From Streptomyces alboflavus (GTDB lineage: Bacteria; Actinomycetota; Actinomycetes; Streptomycetales; Streptomycetaceae): DNA of 64,000 bases. Position numbers and translations under genes: made by a program. Below, one piece after another: positions 54,798 to 64,000 of the stretch; position 1 is the stretch's first letter, and each line of letters begins with the position of its first letter. The stretch spans positions 124,001-188,000 of the forward strand of contig NZ_JNXT01000021.1 in the NCBI RefSeq assembly GCF_000716675.1, given 5' to 3'. A model generated the notes under the pieces. It did not search any database, was not told where the DNA came from, and saw only the letters and a list, made by a program, of their open reading frames with translations.

Positions 54798-57700
54798 TGG
54801 GCGCTCCTGTCGGTCTTGCTCAGCCGGGGTCTGCTGGCCGCCGCGGCGTTCTTCACGGTGCGTGCCAGTTGGGCGATGTCGTCGGCCTCGAACACCGCCC
54901 GGATGGGCACGCTGACCCCGAGCGTCTTGCCGATGCGGCTGGTGAGGCGGGTCGCGAGCACGGAGTCACCGCCCAGTTCGAAGAAGTCGTCGCTCATGCC
55001 GACCCGTTCGACGCGCAGCAGTTGTGCGACCAGGTCGCACAATTGCCGCTCCTGCGGGGTGGCGGGAGGCACGTGGGCGCGGCCCGCGGACTCCGGTTCG
55101 GGCAGCGCGGCCTTGTCCACCTTGCCATTGGCGTTCCTGGGCAGGTCGGCCATGACCGTGAACACCGCCGGGACCAGGTACGCGGGCAGGGACCGCGACG
55201 TGAACGTGCGCAGGTCCTCGGCAGACGGACCGGCGCCGCCCTCCGCCCCGTCGCCCCCGGCCACGACGACGTACGCCACCAGCTGTTCGTCCTGCTCGGC
55301 GGCGCCCCGGTGCGGCACGACCACGGCCTGCGACACGGCCGGGTGGCTGGCCAGGACGGCCTCGATTTCGCCCGGCTCGACGCGGAATCCGCGGATCTTG
55401 ACCTGATCGTCGGCGCGGCCCTGGAACCGCAGCTCGCCGGCCTCGGTCCACGCCACCACGTCGCCCGTGCGGTACATGCGCTCGCCCGGCTCGCCGAACG
55501 GGCAGGCCACGAACCGCTCGGCGGTCAGGGCGTGCCGGTGCAGATAGCCGCGGGCCAGGCCCGAGCCGGTCACGTACAGCTCGCCGGGGACGCCGATCGC
55601 CACGGGGCCCAGCTCGTCGTCGAGGACGTGGCCGTCCATGGTGTCCATGGGCCGGCCGATCGGGATCGGATCGGTGACGTCCGCGGCACCGCTCATCGGG
55701 CGGCACGTGGCGAACGTCGTGGTCTCGGTGGGTCCGTACCCGTCGTGCACGGTGATGCCCGGGCAGGCGCGCAGCACGCTGCGGACCGCCGTCGGGGAGA
55801 CCACCTCGCCGCCGGTCCAGACCGACCGCAGGCCCTTGAAGGCCTCCGGCTGCTCCTCCGCGATCGCCCGGAACAGCGACGAGGTGACCCAGGCCGTCGT
55901 GATGCCGTACTCGCCGATGGCCTTGGCCAGCGCGGGGGCGTCCACGGATCCGGGCGGGGCGACCACGACGGTGCCGCCGTTGAGGAGCGGCACCCACAGT
56001 TCGAGGATCGAGGCGTCGAAGGCGAGCGGCGCCTGCTGGAGGACCCGCGCGAACGCGTCCCCCTGGAAGCGGCGGTCCGCGGCGAACGAGGTCACGCCGT
56101 GGTGCGTGATGCCGACGCCCTTGGGGGTGCCGGTGGAGCCGGACGTATAGGGCACGTAGGCGAGTTGCCCGGGACGGCCGCCCGGCGGCGTCAGGGGTTC
56201 GGCCGGGGCCGCCGCGAACGCGGCGACCGTGGCGGACTCGTCGAGGTCGAGCAGGGGGCAGTCGGTCCGTGGCAGCCGCGCGCCGGTCGCCGCGTCGGTG
56301 ACCAGCGCCGTCGGCTCGGCGTCGCGGAGGATGAACCGCAGGCGCTCGGCCGGGTATGAGGTGTCGACCGGCAGATAGGCCCCGCCCGCCTTGAGGATCG
56401 CGAGGATCGTCACCACGTAGTCGACGGAGCGCGTCAGCGCCACGCCGACGAGGCGGTCATCGGTCACGCCGCGCTCGCGCAGCACGTGCGCCAGGCGGTT
56501 GGCCCGGTCGTCGAGCTGTCGGTACGTCACCTGGGTGTCGCCCGCGACGACCGCGACGGCGTCCGGGGTCCGGGCCGCCTGTCGCGCGAAGCGCTCCCCG
56601 ATGGTGTCGTCGGGGACGTACGGAACGGGCTCCCCCGCGCGGCCCGCCTCCGGCTGTCCCCGCGCGGCGCGGTCCTCGGTCTTCGCCACGTCGCTCAGCC
56701 GTGCCCCCGGGCCCGCAGCGGTCTCCTCCAGCACCCGGCCGTACAGGGCGGCGATCGCCTCGGCGCGCTCGCGGGTGAACAGGTGGCGCTGGTACTGCAG
56801 ACTCAGCCGCAGGTGGGCGCCGTCCGGGTAGACGAAGACGGCCACCGGGAAGTGGCTCGCGGTGAACGAGCGGATGCCGGTGACGGTGATCCCGGCGGCC
56901 GTGCTCGCCTCCGCGATGCCCTCGCGGTCCAGCGGGAACGACTCGAAGCCGATGATGCTGTCGAACAGGGTCGGGAGCCCGGCGGCCCGCTGGATCTCGG
57001 CGAGGCCGTGGTGATGGTGGTCGAGCAGGGCGCTCTGGCGCTCCTGAAGGCTCGTCAGCATCTGGGCGAGGGTGTCGCCGGGCGCGTACGGGACGCGCAC
57101 CGGAAGGGTGTTGAGGAACATCCCGACGATGGAGTCGATGCCGGGCAGCGCCGCCGGGCGTCCGGCCACGGTGGCGCCGAGCACCACGTCCTGCCGGTCG
57201 CTCAGGCGGCTGAGGACGACGCCCCAGGCGCCCTGCACGAGGGTGTTGAGGGTGACGCCCGCCTCGGCGGCGCAGCGCGGCAGTCCGCGGGCGGCCTCGG
57301 CGGGCAGGGGGACGTCGACCTGGCCGATGCCCGCGCCGTCGGCGCCGGAGTCGGGGGCGGGGGCGGCGTCCGGGGCGACCAGCGTCGGTTCCGTGAGGCC
57401 CGCCAGCTCCTCGGCCCACACGCGGGCCGACTCCTTCGGGTCCTGCCGAGCCAGCCAGGCCAGGTAGTCGCGGTAGCTGCGGGCCCGCGGCAGCGCCGAC
57501 GCGTCGCCGTCGGTGGCGTACAGGCGCAGCAGGTCCCGGATGAGCAGGGGCAGGGACCAGCCGTCGAAGTGGGTGTGATGGGACGTCAGGACCAGCTCGT
57601 GGCGGTCCGCGGCCAGCGTGAGCAGAGACATGCGCAGCATCGGCGGCACGGCCGGGTCGAAGTACGCCGTGAGGTCGCTCGACAGGAACTGCTCGTACGC

Positions 57701-60700
57701 CGATGTCCGCATGCCCTCGTTGAGACCGCTGAGGTCGAGGTACTGCCAGGGCACCTCGACGCCGTCGACGACGAGCTGGACCAGTTCGCCGTCGGGACCC
57801 GGCACGTACGCGGTACGCAGCGCGGGGTGCCGGTCGAGCACGGCCTGGGCGGCGACCCGCAGCCGGGCCGGGTCCACGGCTCCGGACAGCCGCAGCACGT
57901 ACTGGACGATGTACGCGTCGAACTCGGCGCCGTTCTCGCGGGCCATCATCGAGTGCACAAGGAGCCCCTGTTGGATCGGGGCGACCGGCCAGATGTCGGA
58001 GAGCCCCGGGTACTGCTCCTGCCAGCCGTCGATGTCGTCCTGGCCGACGCCGATCAGGGGCACGTCCGAGGGGGTGAGGCCGCCGGCGCCTGGCCGGGCG
58101 GCGTGCCGGGCGAGCCCTTCGAGGGCCCGGCACCACAGGTCGGCGAGCTCGGCCACATCGGCCTGCGGGAGCACACCCTCCGGTGCCGTGAACAGGGCGC
58201 CCAGGCAGGGGCCAGCGGGGGTGTCGGTGACGGTCGCGTTGATGTCGAGCTCGGCGTGCGCGGGCATCCGCGGGTCGTGGCCCGCGTCCAGCTCCGCGAG
58301 TTCGGGCACGCCGTGGGCCCGGGTGAACCCGAGGCCGCTCAGGTCGGCGGGCAGGTCGGCGGCGGAGGCGAAGCGGCCCAGGTAGTTGAAGGAGACCTGC
58401 CCGCTGCCGTACCGCTCCAGGACGGCGGCCGTCTGGGGGTTGAGGTGGCGCAGCAGGCCGTAGCCGATCCCCTTGTCGGGCAGCGCGAGCAGCTGCTCCT
58501 TGACGGCCTTGACGACGGTGCCCGCGGCCGGTCCGCCCGCGAACGCCTCGTCGACGTCGGCCCCCGCGAGGTCGAGGCGGACCGGGAAGACGCTGGTGAA
58601 CCAGCCGACCGTACGGGACAGGTCGGCACCCGGCGCCGCGGCCTCCTCACGGCCGTGGCCCTCCATGCGCAGCAGCGTGGACGGCTCGGCCACGCCCCGC
58701 CCGGCACGCCACTTGGCGACGGCCAGCGCGAGGGCGGCCACCAGGCCGTCGTTCACACTGCCGTGGAAGGCGGCGGGGAGGGTGGTCAGCAGGGTCTCGG
58801 TGACGGCGACCGGGAGCTGGACGCGGGTGGCGGACAGGGTGGAGACCACGTCCGCCTCCGGGTCCAGGCGGCGGGCGCCGAGGACGGGGTCGGGCCCGTC
58901 GACGACGGAGCGCCACAGGTCGAGCTCGTCAACGCGCCCGGGGCGACGGGCCTCCGCGGCCAGGGCGTGGGCCCAGCGGCGCGCCGAGGTGGCCACGGGG
59001 GCGAGCTCGGGCGCCCTGCCGTCGCGGACGTGGCTCCAGGCGGTGGCAAGGTCGGGCAGGAGAACGCGCCAGGAGACACCGTCGACGACAAGGTGATGCA
59101 GAACCACAAGCAGCCGTCCGGGCTGCGCGGTACCAGGGTCGAACCAGACGAACTGCGCGATCGTGCCCGCCGCCGGGGCGAGTCGGCCCGCGGCGGCGTC
59201 GAGTTCGTCCAGGAGCAGCGTGCGCGCGGCCGCGGAGAGCTCGGTGTGGCCGTCCTGCGCCTGCGTCTCCCACGGCTCGGCGCAGGCGATCCGGCGTATC
59301 AGTCCGTCGGCGTCCACCGATCCCGGTGGCGCGACGAGGAGCCCGCCGCCGTCCGTGTCCACGAGGCGGGCGCGCAGCAGGTCGTGCCGGTCGAGCACGG
59401 CCCCCAGCGTGGCGGCGAGAGCGGCCCGGTCGATGCCTTCGGGCAGATCGAGGAGCATGGCCTGCGAGAACCGTTCGAAGCCGGGGCCACGGTCCTGGAG
59501 GAACCGCGTCACCGGCAGGTGCGGCAGGAAGCCCACGCCGCCGCCGTCCAGTTCCCCGAGCACCGGGGTGCCGTCGATCCCCGCCGTGCCGGCCGCATCG
59601 GCCGCCTCGACCGCCTCGGCCAGTGCGGCCACCGTGCGGTGCTCGAAGACCTGCCGGGAGGCGACCTCCACGCCGTGCGCGCGGGCCCGCGAGACCACCA
59701 GGAGGGACTGGATGCTGTCGCCGCCGAGCGCGAAGAAGTCGTCGTCCACGCCGACCGGGCCCGTCGCGAGGACCTCGGCGAAGGCGTCGGCGAGCACCTC
59801 CTCGACCCGAGAGCCTGGCGCCCGGTAGGGGGCACCGCGGAACTCCGGCTCGGGCAGTGCCTTCTTGTCGACCTTGCCGTTCGCCGTCAGCGGCAGCTCG
59901 TCGACGACCATGACGACACCGGGCACCATGAAGGCCGGCAGCCGCCCCGCCGCGAACGCACGCAGCTCCGCCGCGCCGAATCCGGGGTCGAGCGCCATGT
60001 GCCCCGTGCCGGCGCCGCGTCCGGCCTCGTGCGACGCGTCGTCGGCGACCGGCACCACATAGCCCACCAGTTGCTTGCCCCGGCCGGCCGTCTCACGGAC
60101 CGTCACCACCGCCTGGCGGACCCACGGGTGCTCCGCGAGGACTGCCGCCACCTCGCCGGTCTCGATCCGCAGCCCGCGCACCTTGACCTGGTCGTCGCTG
60201 CGGCCCAGATACTCCAACTGCCCTCCGTCCCCGGCCCGCACCACGTCTCCGGTGCGGTACATCCGCCCGCCCGCACCGTGCCGCGGATCCGCCACGAACC
60301 GCGTGCCGGTCAGCGCCGGGCGCCCCAGGTAGCCGCGGGCCACACCGGGACCGGCCACGTACAGCTCGCCGGCCTGCCCGTCCGCGACCGGCGCGAGCCG
60401 TTCGTCGAGTACGTACAGCCGGGTGTCGGTGATCGCCGTGCCGATCGGGGCGTGGCCCGAGGTCAGCGGGGCGCTCATGGCTGCGCACACCGTCGTCTCG
60501 GTGGGACCGTAGGCGTTGATGACACGGCGGCCCCGCGCCCAGCGCTCGGCCAGCGGCGGCGGGCAGGCCTCGCCCGCGACCGTGAGGACGCGCAGGCCGC
60601 CCAGGGTCTCGTGGGCGTCGGCGGGCAGGGTGGCGAGCACACCGGGCGGGAGCGTGACATGGGTGACCTCACGCTCGGCCAGCTCACGGCATAACTCCTC

Positions 60701-61456
60701 ACCGACCAGGCGCTGTTCACCGGGGATGAGCAGGGTGGCCCCGCCGGTGAGGGTGACCAGGAGCTCCGACACGGACGCGTCGAAGCTGGGCGAGGCGAAC
60801 TGCAGCACCCGTGCGCCCGCGGTCACTTCGAAGCGCTCCACCTGACCGGCGCTCAGCGCGGCGAGACCGGTGTGCGTGACGGCCACACCCTTGGGGCGGC
60901 CCGTCGAGCCCGAGGTGTAGATGACGTACGCGAGGTGGGTCACGGCGAGCGGCATGGTGCGGTCGGCGTCGGTGGGATCCGTGACGGCGGACCGCTCCTC
61001 GTCGGCCAGGGCCTCGGCCGTGTCGACGGTGACGAGCAGCGGGGCGAGCTCCCGCGGCAGGGCGGGGGCGACGTCCGTGGTCGTGAGGATCAGAGCGGGA
61101 CGGGCGTCGGCGGCCATGAACGCGATGCGCTCACCCGGGTAGTCGGGGGCCATGGGCAGAAAGGCGGCACCCGCCTTGACGATGCCCAGGGCGACTGCGA
61201 TCTGTTCGCCGCCGCGCGGCATCGCCACGCCGACCAACTGCTCGGGCCCGATGCCTCGGCGGATGAGCCGGCGCGCGACGCGATTGGCCCGCTCGTTCAA
61301 CTCCCCGTAGGTCCAGGTGTGCTCGGCCGTCTCCACGGCCGGTGCCGCCGGCGCCGTCGCCACGCGCGCCTCGAACAGGGCGGGGAAATTGGCGAGCGGG
61401 GCGGAATACGACTCCCTAGCAAAGATCTTGGCAGCAGTCTCAGGAATATCCATCAC
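54794..61456 (-). CDS. NRPS-1, two modules: A-T-E and C-A-T (loading module first)
   Basis: A 2220-aa synthetase that starts the peptide. An adenylation domain begins almost at the N-terminus (25-535) with no condensation domain, so this is the loading module. T has Ser581. E has [10 protein letters not shown] at 787-796 and GWFTSVFP at 951-958. C has HHTHFDG at 1293-1299. The second A domain spans 1615-2125, and T has Ser2165. The start is GTG 61456 or the next codon, ATG 61453, which has better GGAG spacing (8 nt). Codon 255 is TTA. The C-terminus ([13 protein letters not shown]) looks like the first half of an internal T-C linker rather than a docking helix. It is first gene of the NRPS operon, divergent from the SARP gene. 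Confidence 0.95.
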   Translation of the reverse strand: MMDIPETAAKIFARESYSAPLANFPALFEARVATAPAAPAVETAEHTWTYGELNERANRVARRLIRRGIGPEQLVGVAMPRGGEQIAVALGIVKAGAAFLPMAPDYPGERIAFMAADARPALILTTTDVAPALPRELAPLLVTVDTAEALADEERSAVTDPTDADRTMPLAVTHLAYVIYTSGSTGRPKGVAVTHTGLAALSAGQVERFEVTAGARVLQFASPSFDASVSELLVTLTGGATLLIPGEQRLVGEELCRELAEREVTHVTLPPGVLATLPADAHETLGGLRVLTVAGEACPPPLAERWARGRRVINAYGPTETTVCAAMSAPLTSGHAPIGTAITDTRLYVLDERLAPVADGQAGELYVAGPGVARGYLGRPALTGTRFVADPRHGAGGRMYRTGDVVRAGDGGQLEYLGRSDDQVKVRGLRIETGEVAAVLAEHPWVRQAVVTVRETAGRGKQLVGYVVPVADDASHEAGRGAGTGHMALDPGFGAAELRAFAAGRLPAFMVPGVVMVVDELPLTANGKVDKKALPEPEFRGAPYRAPGSRVEEVLADAFAEVLATGPVGVDDDFFALGGDSIQSLLVVSRARAHGVEVASRQVFEHRTVAALAEAVEAADAAGTAGIDGTPVLGELDGGGVGFLPHLPVTRFLQDRGPGFERFSQAMLLDLPEGIDRAALAATLGAVLDRHDLLRARLVDTDGGGLLVAPPGSVDADGLIRRIACAEPWETQAQDGHTELSAAARTLLLDELDAAAGRLAPAAGTIAQFVWFDPGTAQPGRLLVVLHHLVVDGVSWRVLLPDLATAWSHVRDGRAPELAPVATSARRWAHALAAEARRPGRVDELDLWRSVVDGPDPVLGARRLDPEADVVSTLSATRVQLPVAVTETLLTTLPAAFHGSVNDGLVAALALAVAKWRAGRGVAEPSTLLRMEGHGREEAAAPGADLSRTVGWFTSVFPVRLDLAGADVDEAFAGGPAAGTVVKAVKEQLLALPDKGIGYGLLRHLNPQTAAVLERYGSGQVSFNYLGRFASAADLPADLSGLGFTRAHGVPELAELDAGHDPRMPAHAELDINATVTDTPAGPCLGALFTAPEGVLPQADVAELADLWCRALEGLARHAARPGAGGLTPSDVPLIGVGQDDIDGWQEQYPGLSDIWPVAPIQQGLLVHSMMARENGAEFDAYIVQYVLRLSGAVDPARLRVAAQAVLDRHPALRTAYVPGPDGELVQLVVDGVEVPWQYLDLSGLNEGMRTSAYEQFLSSDLTAYFDPAVPPMLRMSLLTLAADRHELVLTSHHTHFDGWSLPLLIRDLLRLYATDGDASALPRARSYRDYLAWLARQDPKESARVWAEELAGLTEPTLVAPDAAPAPDSGADGAGIGQVDVPLPAEAARGLPRCAAEAGVTLNTLVQGAWGVVLSRLSDRQDVVLGATVAGRPAALPGIDSIVGMFLNTLPVRVPYAPGDTLAQMLTSLQERQSALLDHHHHGLAEIQRAAGLPTLFDSIIGFESFPLDREGIAEASTAAGITVTGIRSFTASHFPVAVFVYPDGAHLRLSLQYQRHLFTRERAEAIAALYGRVLEETAAGPGARLSDVAKTEDRAARGQPEAGRAGEPVPYVPDDTIGERFARQAARTPDAVAVVAGDTQVTYRQLDDRANRLAHVLRERGVTDDRLVGVALTRSVDYVVTILAILKAGGAYLPVDTSYPAERLRFILRDAEPTALVTDAATGARLPRTDCPLLDLDESATVAAFAAAPAEPLTPPGGRPGQLAYVPYTSGSTGTPKGVGITHHGVTSFAADRRFQGDAFARVLQQAPLAFDASILELWVPLLNGGTVVVAPPGSVDAPALAKAIGEYGITTAWVTSSLFRAIAEEQPEAFKGLRSVWTGGEVVSPTAVRSVLRACPGITVHDGYGPTETTTFATCRPMSGAADVTDPIPIGRPMDTMDGHVLDDELGPVAIGVPGELYVTGSGLARGYLHRHALTAERFVACPFGEPGERMYRTGDVVAWTEAGELRFQGRADDQVKIRGFRVEPGEIEAVLASHPAVSQAVVVPHRGAAEQDEQLVAYVVVAGGDGAEGGAGPSAEDLRTFTSRSLPAYLVPAVFTVMADLPRNANGKVDKAALPEPESAGRAHVPPATPQERQLCDLVAQLLRVERVGMSDDFFELGGDSVLATRLTSRIGKTLGVSVPIRAVFEADDIAQLARTVKNAAAASRPRLSKTDRSAQ
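54812..58069 (-). other. NRPS module 2 (C-A-T): predicted L-Val
   Basis: The condensation domain is DCL-like ([24 protein letters not shown]). The pocket is D-A-L-W-W-G-G-T-F-(K), from [23 protein letters not shown] and [11 protein letters not shown]. It is close to the Val codes DAFWIGGTFK and DALWIGGTFK. No epimerase. Confidence 0.65.
58082..61384 (-). other. NRPS module 1 (A-T-E): predicted D-Tyr or D-Phe starter
   Basis: Pocket residues read by hand against GrsA numbering: D-A-S-T-T-A-A-V-C-(K), from FDASVSE, HVTLPP, VLTVAGE and [11 protein letters not shown]. This is one change from DASTVAAVCK, which I know as a Tyr code, and close to the Phe code DAWTVAAVCK. The epimerase motifs are complete, so a D-residue should be passed on. 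Confidence 0.65.
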
Positions 61457-61826
61457 AACAACTCCAGGAGCTCAAGAATCCGCGCTAAGCGGAATCCAAA
61501 ATTCACCGGCGACGCCGAGAACTGGAGGGAGACAAACGACGGGAGACGATCGTCGTGAGCCATTAGGTAAGCACGCCGACCCGGCCGCATGTCAATGCTC
61601 GGCGAAGCCCGATGAGTTGTCCCGGCAACGGGACGTCCGAACCGGCCGCGGCCGGTTCACCGGGGGCCGATCTGAGGTATGTTCGGGCCAGTTCACATGA
61701 TACCGCCATGGCTTTGTTCCATCCGCTGAATGCCTCACGATCTTCCGGAAAAGCCGCTCTCATGGATTCCGGGCCGCACTGCCGCCCGACCGGAAGAACG
61801 TCTGCCAAGAAACGGGAGTTCACAGC
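61457..61826. promoter_or_regulatory. Divergent promoter region between NRPS-1 and the SARP gene
   Basis: 370 bp with no gene, containing several symmetric or repeated sequences. There is a GGGAGAC direct repeat at 61527-61533 and 61541-61547, whose second copy overlaps the dyad GACGATCGTC. GTCCCG-GCAA-CGGGAC forms a hairpin (61619-61634), followed by a perfect 20-bp palindrome at 61639-61658. GTTC repeats occur at 61681 and 61691. A small stem (TCCGC-GCTAA-GCGGA, 61479-61493) lies in the NRPS-1 leader. SARPs bind direct repeats in such regions, so these are candidate activator sites; -10 and -35 boxes are not clear. Confidence 0.55.
61639..61658. promoter_or_regulatory. Perfect 20-bp palindrome in the NRPS/SARP intergenic region
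   Basis: gaaccggccgcggccggttc equals its own reverse complement over all 20 bases, with no spacer. It is 168 bp from the SARP start and 182 bp from the NRPS-1 start. It is a candidate operator for a dimeric repressor; a hairpin role is also possible. Confidence 0.6.
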
Positions 61827-62579
61827 ATGCGATACGAAATTCTGAGGCCGCTCCGTGTCATCGACGGGGAACGGACGAAGACCATCCAGGCGCAGAAGGT
61901 GGAGACCCTGCTGACCGCTCTGATCATCCGCTCCGATCAGGTCGTCAGCACCGAACAGCTCTTCAGCGAGATATGGGGGGACGAGCCGCCGCGCAGTGCG
62001 ACGGCGAGCCTTTATGTGTATGTCTCCCAGGTCCGCAAATTACTCCGGCGCCCGGACACGGAGGTGAGCCCGGTCCTGACCAGACCCCCGGGATACATGT
62101 TGACCCTGGGGAGCGACGGACTTGACCTCCACGATTTCACGCGCCTCATGAAGAAGGGCCGGGACCATCTCAGGAGCAGCGGCCACGAAGCCGCGATGCA
62201 CAGCTTCGAGGAGGCGCTCGCCCTGTGCCAGGGGCCACTCCTCGCCGACACGGCCCGCGGGTCGATCCTGCGGGGGTTCTGGACGTGGCTCAACGAGGCC
62301 CGGCTGGAGTGCATGGAAGGCCTGATGGACGCCCGCATGGCTCTCGGGCACCACCGCGAACTCGTCAGCGACCTGTACCTCCTCAGCACCGAGCACCCGC
62401 TGCGGGAGGCCTTTCACCGGCAGCTCATGCTGGCGCTGCACCGCAGCGAGTCCCGGGGCGACGCCCTGCTCGTGTACCAGCGCGCCCGCCGCACTCTCCG
62501 GGAGGAGCTGGGCATCGAGCCCGGGCCGGCGCTCCAGGACATCCAAAGGGCGATCCTGACGGCGGACACGGGACGCTGA
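61827..62579 (+). CDS. SARP-family pathway activator with a TTA codon
   Basis: A 250-aa regulator of the small SARP type. Residues 1-95 are an OmpR-like winged helix (VETLLTALIIRSDQVVSTEQLFSEIWGDEPPRSATASLYVYVSQVRKLLR). Residues 100-245 are the bacterial transcriptional activation domain (FTRLMKKGRDHLRSSGHEAAMHSFEEALALCQGPLLAD, EHPLREAFHRQLMLALHRSESRGDALLVYQRARRTLREELGIEPGPALQ). No ATPase domain follows. Leu72 in VRKLLRR is encoded by TTA (62040-62042), so translation should need the bldA tRNA. GGGAG lies 8 nt before ATG. It is divergent from NRPS-1 and is the likely cluster activator. Confidence 0.92.
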   Translation: MRYEILRPLRVIDGERTKTIQAQKVETLLTALIIRSDQVVSTEQLFSEIWGDEPPRSATASLYVYVSQVRKLLRRPDTEVSPVLTRPPGYMLTLGSDGLDLHDFTRLMKKGRDHLRSSGHEAAMHSFEEALALCQGPLLADTARGSILRGFWTWLNEARLECMEGLMDARMALGHHRELVSDLYLLSTEHPLREAFHRQLMLALHRSESRGDALLVYQRARRTLREELGIEPGPALQDIQRAILTADTGR

Positions 62580-62633
62580 GCGGTCAGGGGCGCAGTCCGG
62601 TGTGCCGCGCTTCCCGGCCGCGCCACGGGGCGC

Positions 62634-63977
62634 TCAGCGGGAGCGGTGGAGTTCCACGAGCCGCTCGAGCTCCGGCACCGCGTCGTTGGGTGTCGGCTGG
62701 GCCAGTGCTTCCTCGCGCAGCCGTCCGGCGGCCGCCAGGAACTCGGGTTCGTCGAGGACCCGTACCAGGGATTCCCGTATCCACGCCCCGACCGCCTCCG
62801 GCGCGGCCCCGCCCATCTTCTCCATCAGGTGGCCGTCGCCCTCCGCGTCCACCGGGTACCACAGTCCGGCCCCGGCCCGCTCGAGCCGCGGACCGCGTTC
62901 GGAGATGTCCGGGACGACGCGGCTGACCATGACCTGGGGCACCCCGTGGGCCATCGCGTCCAGCCATACGGGGATTCCCCCGTGGTGGATCACGGCCGCG
63001 CACGACGGAAGGATGACGTGCACCGGCACGAACGGCACGATCTTCGTGTTGTCGGGGACACGATCGAGTTCCCGCTCAAGCTGCTCCGGCAGGGTCAGCA
63101 CCAGCTCGATGTCGAGGTCGGCGAGCGAATCCAGCATCGCCTGCAACTGCTCGCCGGAGAGGGCCTGTTGCTTCGCCGTCTGTTCCAGGCTCAGGCCGAA
63201 GGTGGCGAGGACGCGCCGCTTCTCCGGGTCACGGCGGGTCCACTCCGCCGCGACGGAGGGCCCGTTGTACGCGGTGTAGCGGTTGTCGACATGGGGCACC
63301 TTCTGTTCCACCCGCATCGAACCCAGCACCTGGTCGACGCTGAAGTGCCCGGTCACCATCTCCTCGGAGAACGGCTTGCCGTACTTCTTCGCCCAGCCCG
63401 CCAGCCACTCCCCCACGGGGTCCTCGCGCTCCGTCTCGGGCTGCTGGGCCCGCAGCCGCAGGTAGTGCCGCCGCATCCGGCCCTCCACGTCGAGACCGAT
63501 CGGCATGCGCGCGTTGGCCGCGCCCACCGCGGTGGCCGCGATCGGACCCGCGTAGCTCATCCAGTCCCAGACCACCAGGTCCGGCTGCCACCAGCGGCTG
63601 TACTCCACCAGGTCCTCGACCATCGAGTCGTTCATGGTCCGCAGGGTCTCGCTGAAGAACCGGTACAGCCAGCGCAGGCGCTCCCAGGTGAGCTCCTCCT
63701 CGCGGTTCTCGGCGAAGTCGACCAGGAGGTCTCCCCGTTCCGCGAGGTCCTCGGCGCGCTTGCGGTGCTCGGAGTCCGTCAGCCCTTCCAGCTTCGTCAG
63801 CACGGACTCCACGGGGCCGACGGGGACCGCCGTGAGACCCGAGCCGGTGATGACGTCGGTCAGCTCCGGGGTGCTGGCGACCCGCACCTCGTGCCCCGCC
63901 GTGTTCAAGGACCAGGCCAGCGGCACGACGGCGTGGAAGTGAGTCCGCCAAGGGAATGTGACAAACAGGACACGCAT
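62634..63977 (-). CDS. Glycosyltransferase, DesVII/EryCIII-like (GT1)
   Basis: A 447-aa GT-B enzyme. MRVLFVTFPWRTHFHAVVPLAWSLNTAGHEVRVAST is the acceptor-domain start characteristic of macrolide-type deoxysugar transferases. LVVWDWMSYAGPIAATAVGAANARM follows. The donor domain has VPFVPVHVILPSCAAVIHHGGIPVWLDAMAHGVPQVM, with the HHGG diphosphate-binding motif. Such enzymes attach TDP-activated deoxysugars, and many need a P450-like helper protein, which is not seen here. The start MRVLFVTF has GGAGGGG 9 nt upstream; an upstream in-frame ATG overlaps that site. It is convergent with the SARP and probably the last gene of a unit that lies beyond the right edge. It may glycosylate the peptide, or belong to a neighbouring pathway. 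Confidence 0.9.
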   Translation of the reverse strand: MRVLFVTFPWRTHFHAVVPLAWSLNTAGHEVRVASTPELTDVITGSGLTAVPVGPVESVLTKLEGLTDSEHRKRAEDLAERGDLLVDFAENREEELTWERLRWLYRFFSETLRTMNDSMVEDLVEYSRWWQPDLVVWDWMSYAGPIAATAVGAANARMPIGLDVEGRMRRHYLRLRAQQPETEREDPVGEWLAGWAKKYGKPFSEEMVTGHFSVDQVLGSMRVEQKVPHVDNRYTAYNGPSVAAEWTRRDPEKRRVLATFGLSLEQTAKQQALSGEQLQAMLDSLADLDIELVLTLPEQLERELDRVPDNTKIVPFVPVHVILPSCAAVIHHGGIPVWLDAMAHGVPQVMVSRVVPDISERGPRLERAGAGLWYPVDAEGDGHLMEKMGGAAPEAVGAWIRESLVRVLDEPEFLAAAGRLREEALAQPTPNDAVPELERLVELHRSR

Positions 63978-64000
63978 GACGATCAACCCCTCCATAGGCG

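Noticed and set aside
61681..61696. GTTC repeats as AfsR/SARP heptamer sites
   Set aside because: The two repeats are 10 bp apart, not the usual 11 or 22, and only four to five bases match. Kept only as a minor remark in the promoter entry.
1..64000. tRNA, rRNA, insertion sequences, integrase genes and attachment sites
   Set aside because: None could be recognised: no transposase or integrase motifs, no tRNA-like clover sequence ending in CCA, and no long direct repeats flanking the NRPS region.

Overview
The window is very G+C-rich, with third-position G/C bias, SARP-type regulators, Tat and lipoprotein signals, a ROK kinase and a guanyl-specific RNase of the Streptomyces Sa type. It is almost certainly chromosomal DNA of a Streptomyces or a close relative. 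Function calls come from reading the translations by eye; no database search was run.

Layout. 1-7077 is ordinary housekeeping or accessory DNA: the N-terminal part of an MBL-fold hydrolase, a PcaD-PcaC fusion with an odd nucleophile elbow, a PIG-L deacetylase, an APH-like kinase, a GNAT acetyltransferase coupled to an APC permease, and an unknown protein. 7078-8171 is a gene-free kilobase with two tandem palindromes. 8172-14009 holds a large AfsR-like SARP, an ornithine-cyclodeaminase-family enzyme and a Tat-exported sulfite-oxidase-like protein. 14268-22251 is a sugar-uptake and metabolism locus: membrane protein, ROK kinase, ABC ATPase, permease, two tandem paralogous binding lipoproteins, a GntR regulator and a Gfo/Idh/MocA dehydrogenase, with a shared operator-like sequence on both sides of gntR. 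22305-28836 carries a hotdog thioesterase, a P450 and a split two-component system (response regulator, two paralogous membrane proteins, histidine kinase). 29016-31421 carries a small membrane protein, a secreted RNase, a DHFR-like reductase and an SDR. 31660-32336 holds decayed copies of the two paralogous membrane-protein genes.

The main feature is a nonribosomal peptide locus at about 32427-63977. Reading leftward on the minus strand are NRPS-1 (A-T-E / C-A-T), NRPS-2 (C-A-T-E / C-A-MT-T / C-A-T-E / C-A-T-TE), a 51-codon MbtH-like gene missing its central motif, and an FAD-dependent oxidoreductase. Downstream on the same strand is an operon of a ribbon-helix-helix regulator, a DUF4097 protein and a DrrAB-like exporter. 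A small SARP gene is divergent from NRPS-1, and a DesVII/EryCIII-like glycosyltransferase lies at the right edge. The six modules have epimerases in modules 1, 3 and 5. The condensation domains are of matching LCL/DCL type, so the predicted product is a strictly alternating D-L-D-L-D-L hexapeptide, aromatic-Val-X-(N-Me)X-(Leu or aromatic)-X. All three X adenylation domains share a DVFSVAxYxK pocket, which resembles codes I recall for piperazic acid. TTA (bldA) codons were seen in the SARP, both NRPS genes and the exporter ATPase, which suggests one shared developmental control.

Most unusual points: the internally deleted MbtH; the split of one apparent T-C linker across two genes by a -1 GTGA overlap with no docking domains; and the alternating-chirality line with three related uncommon A domains.
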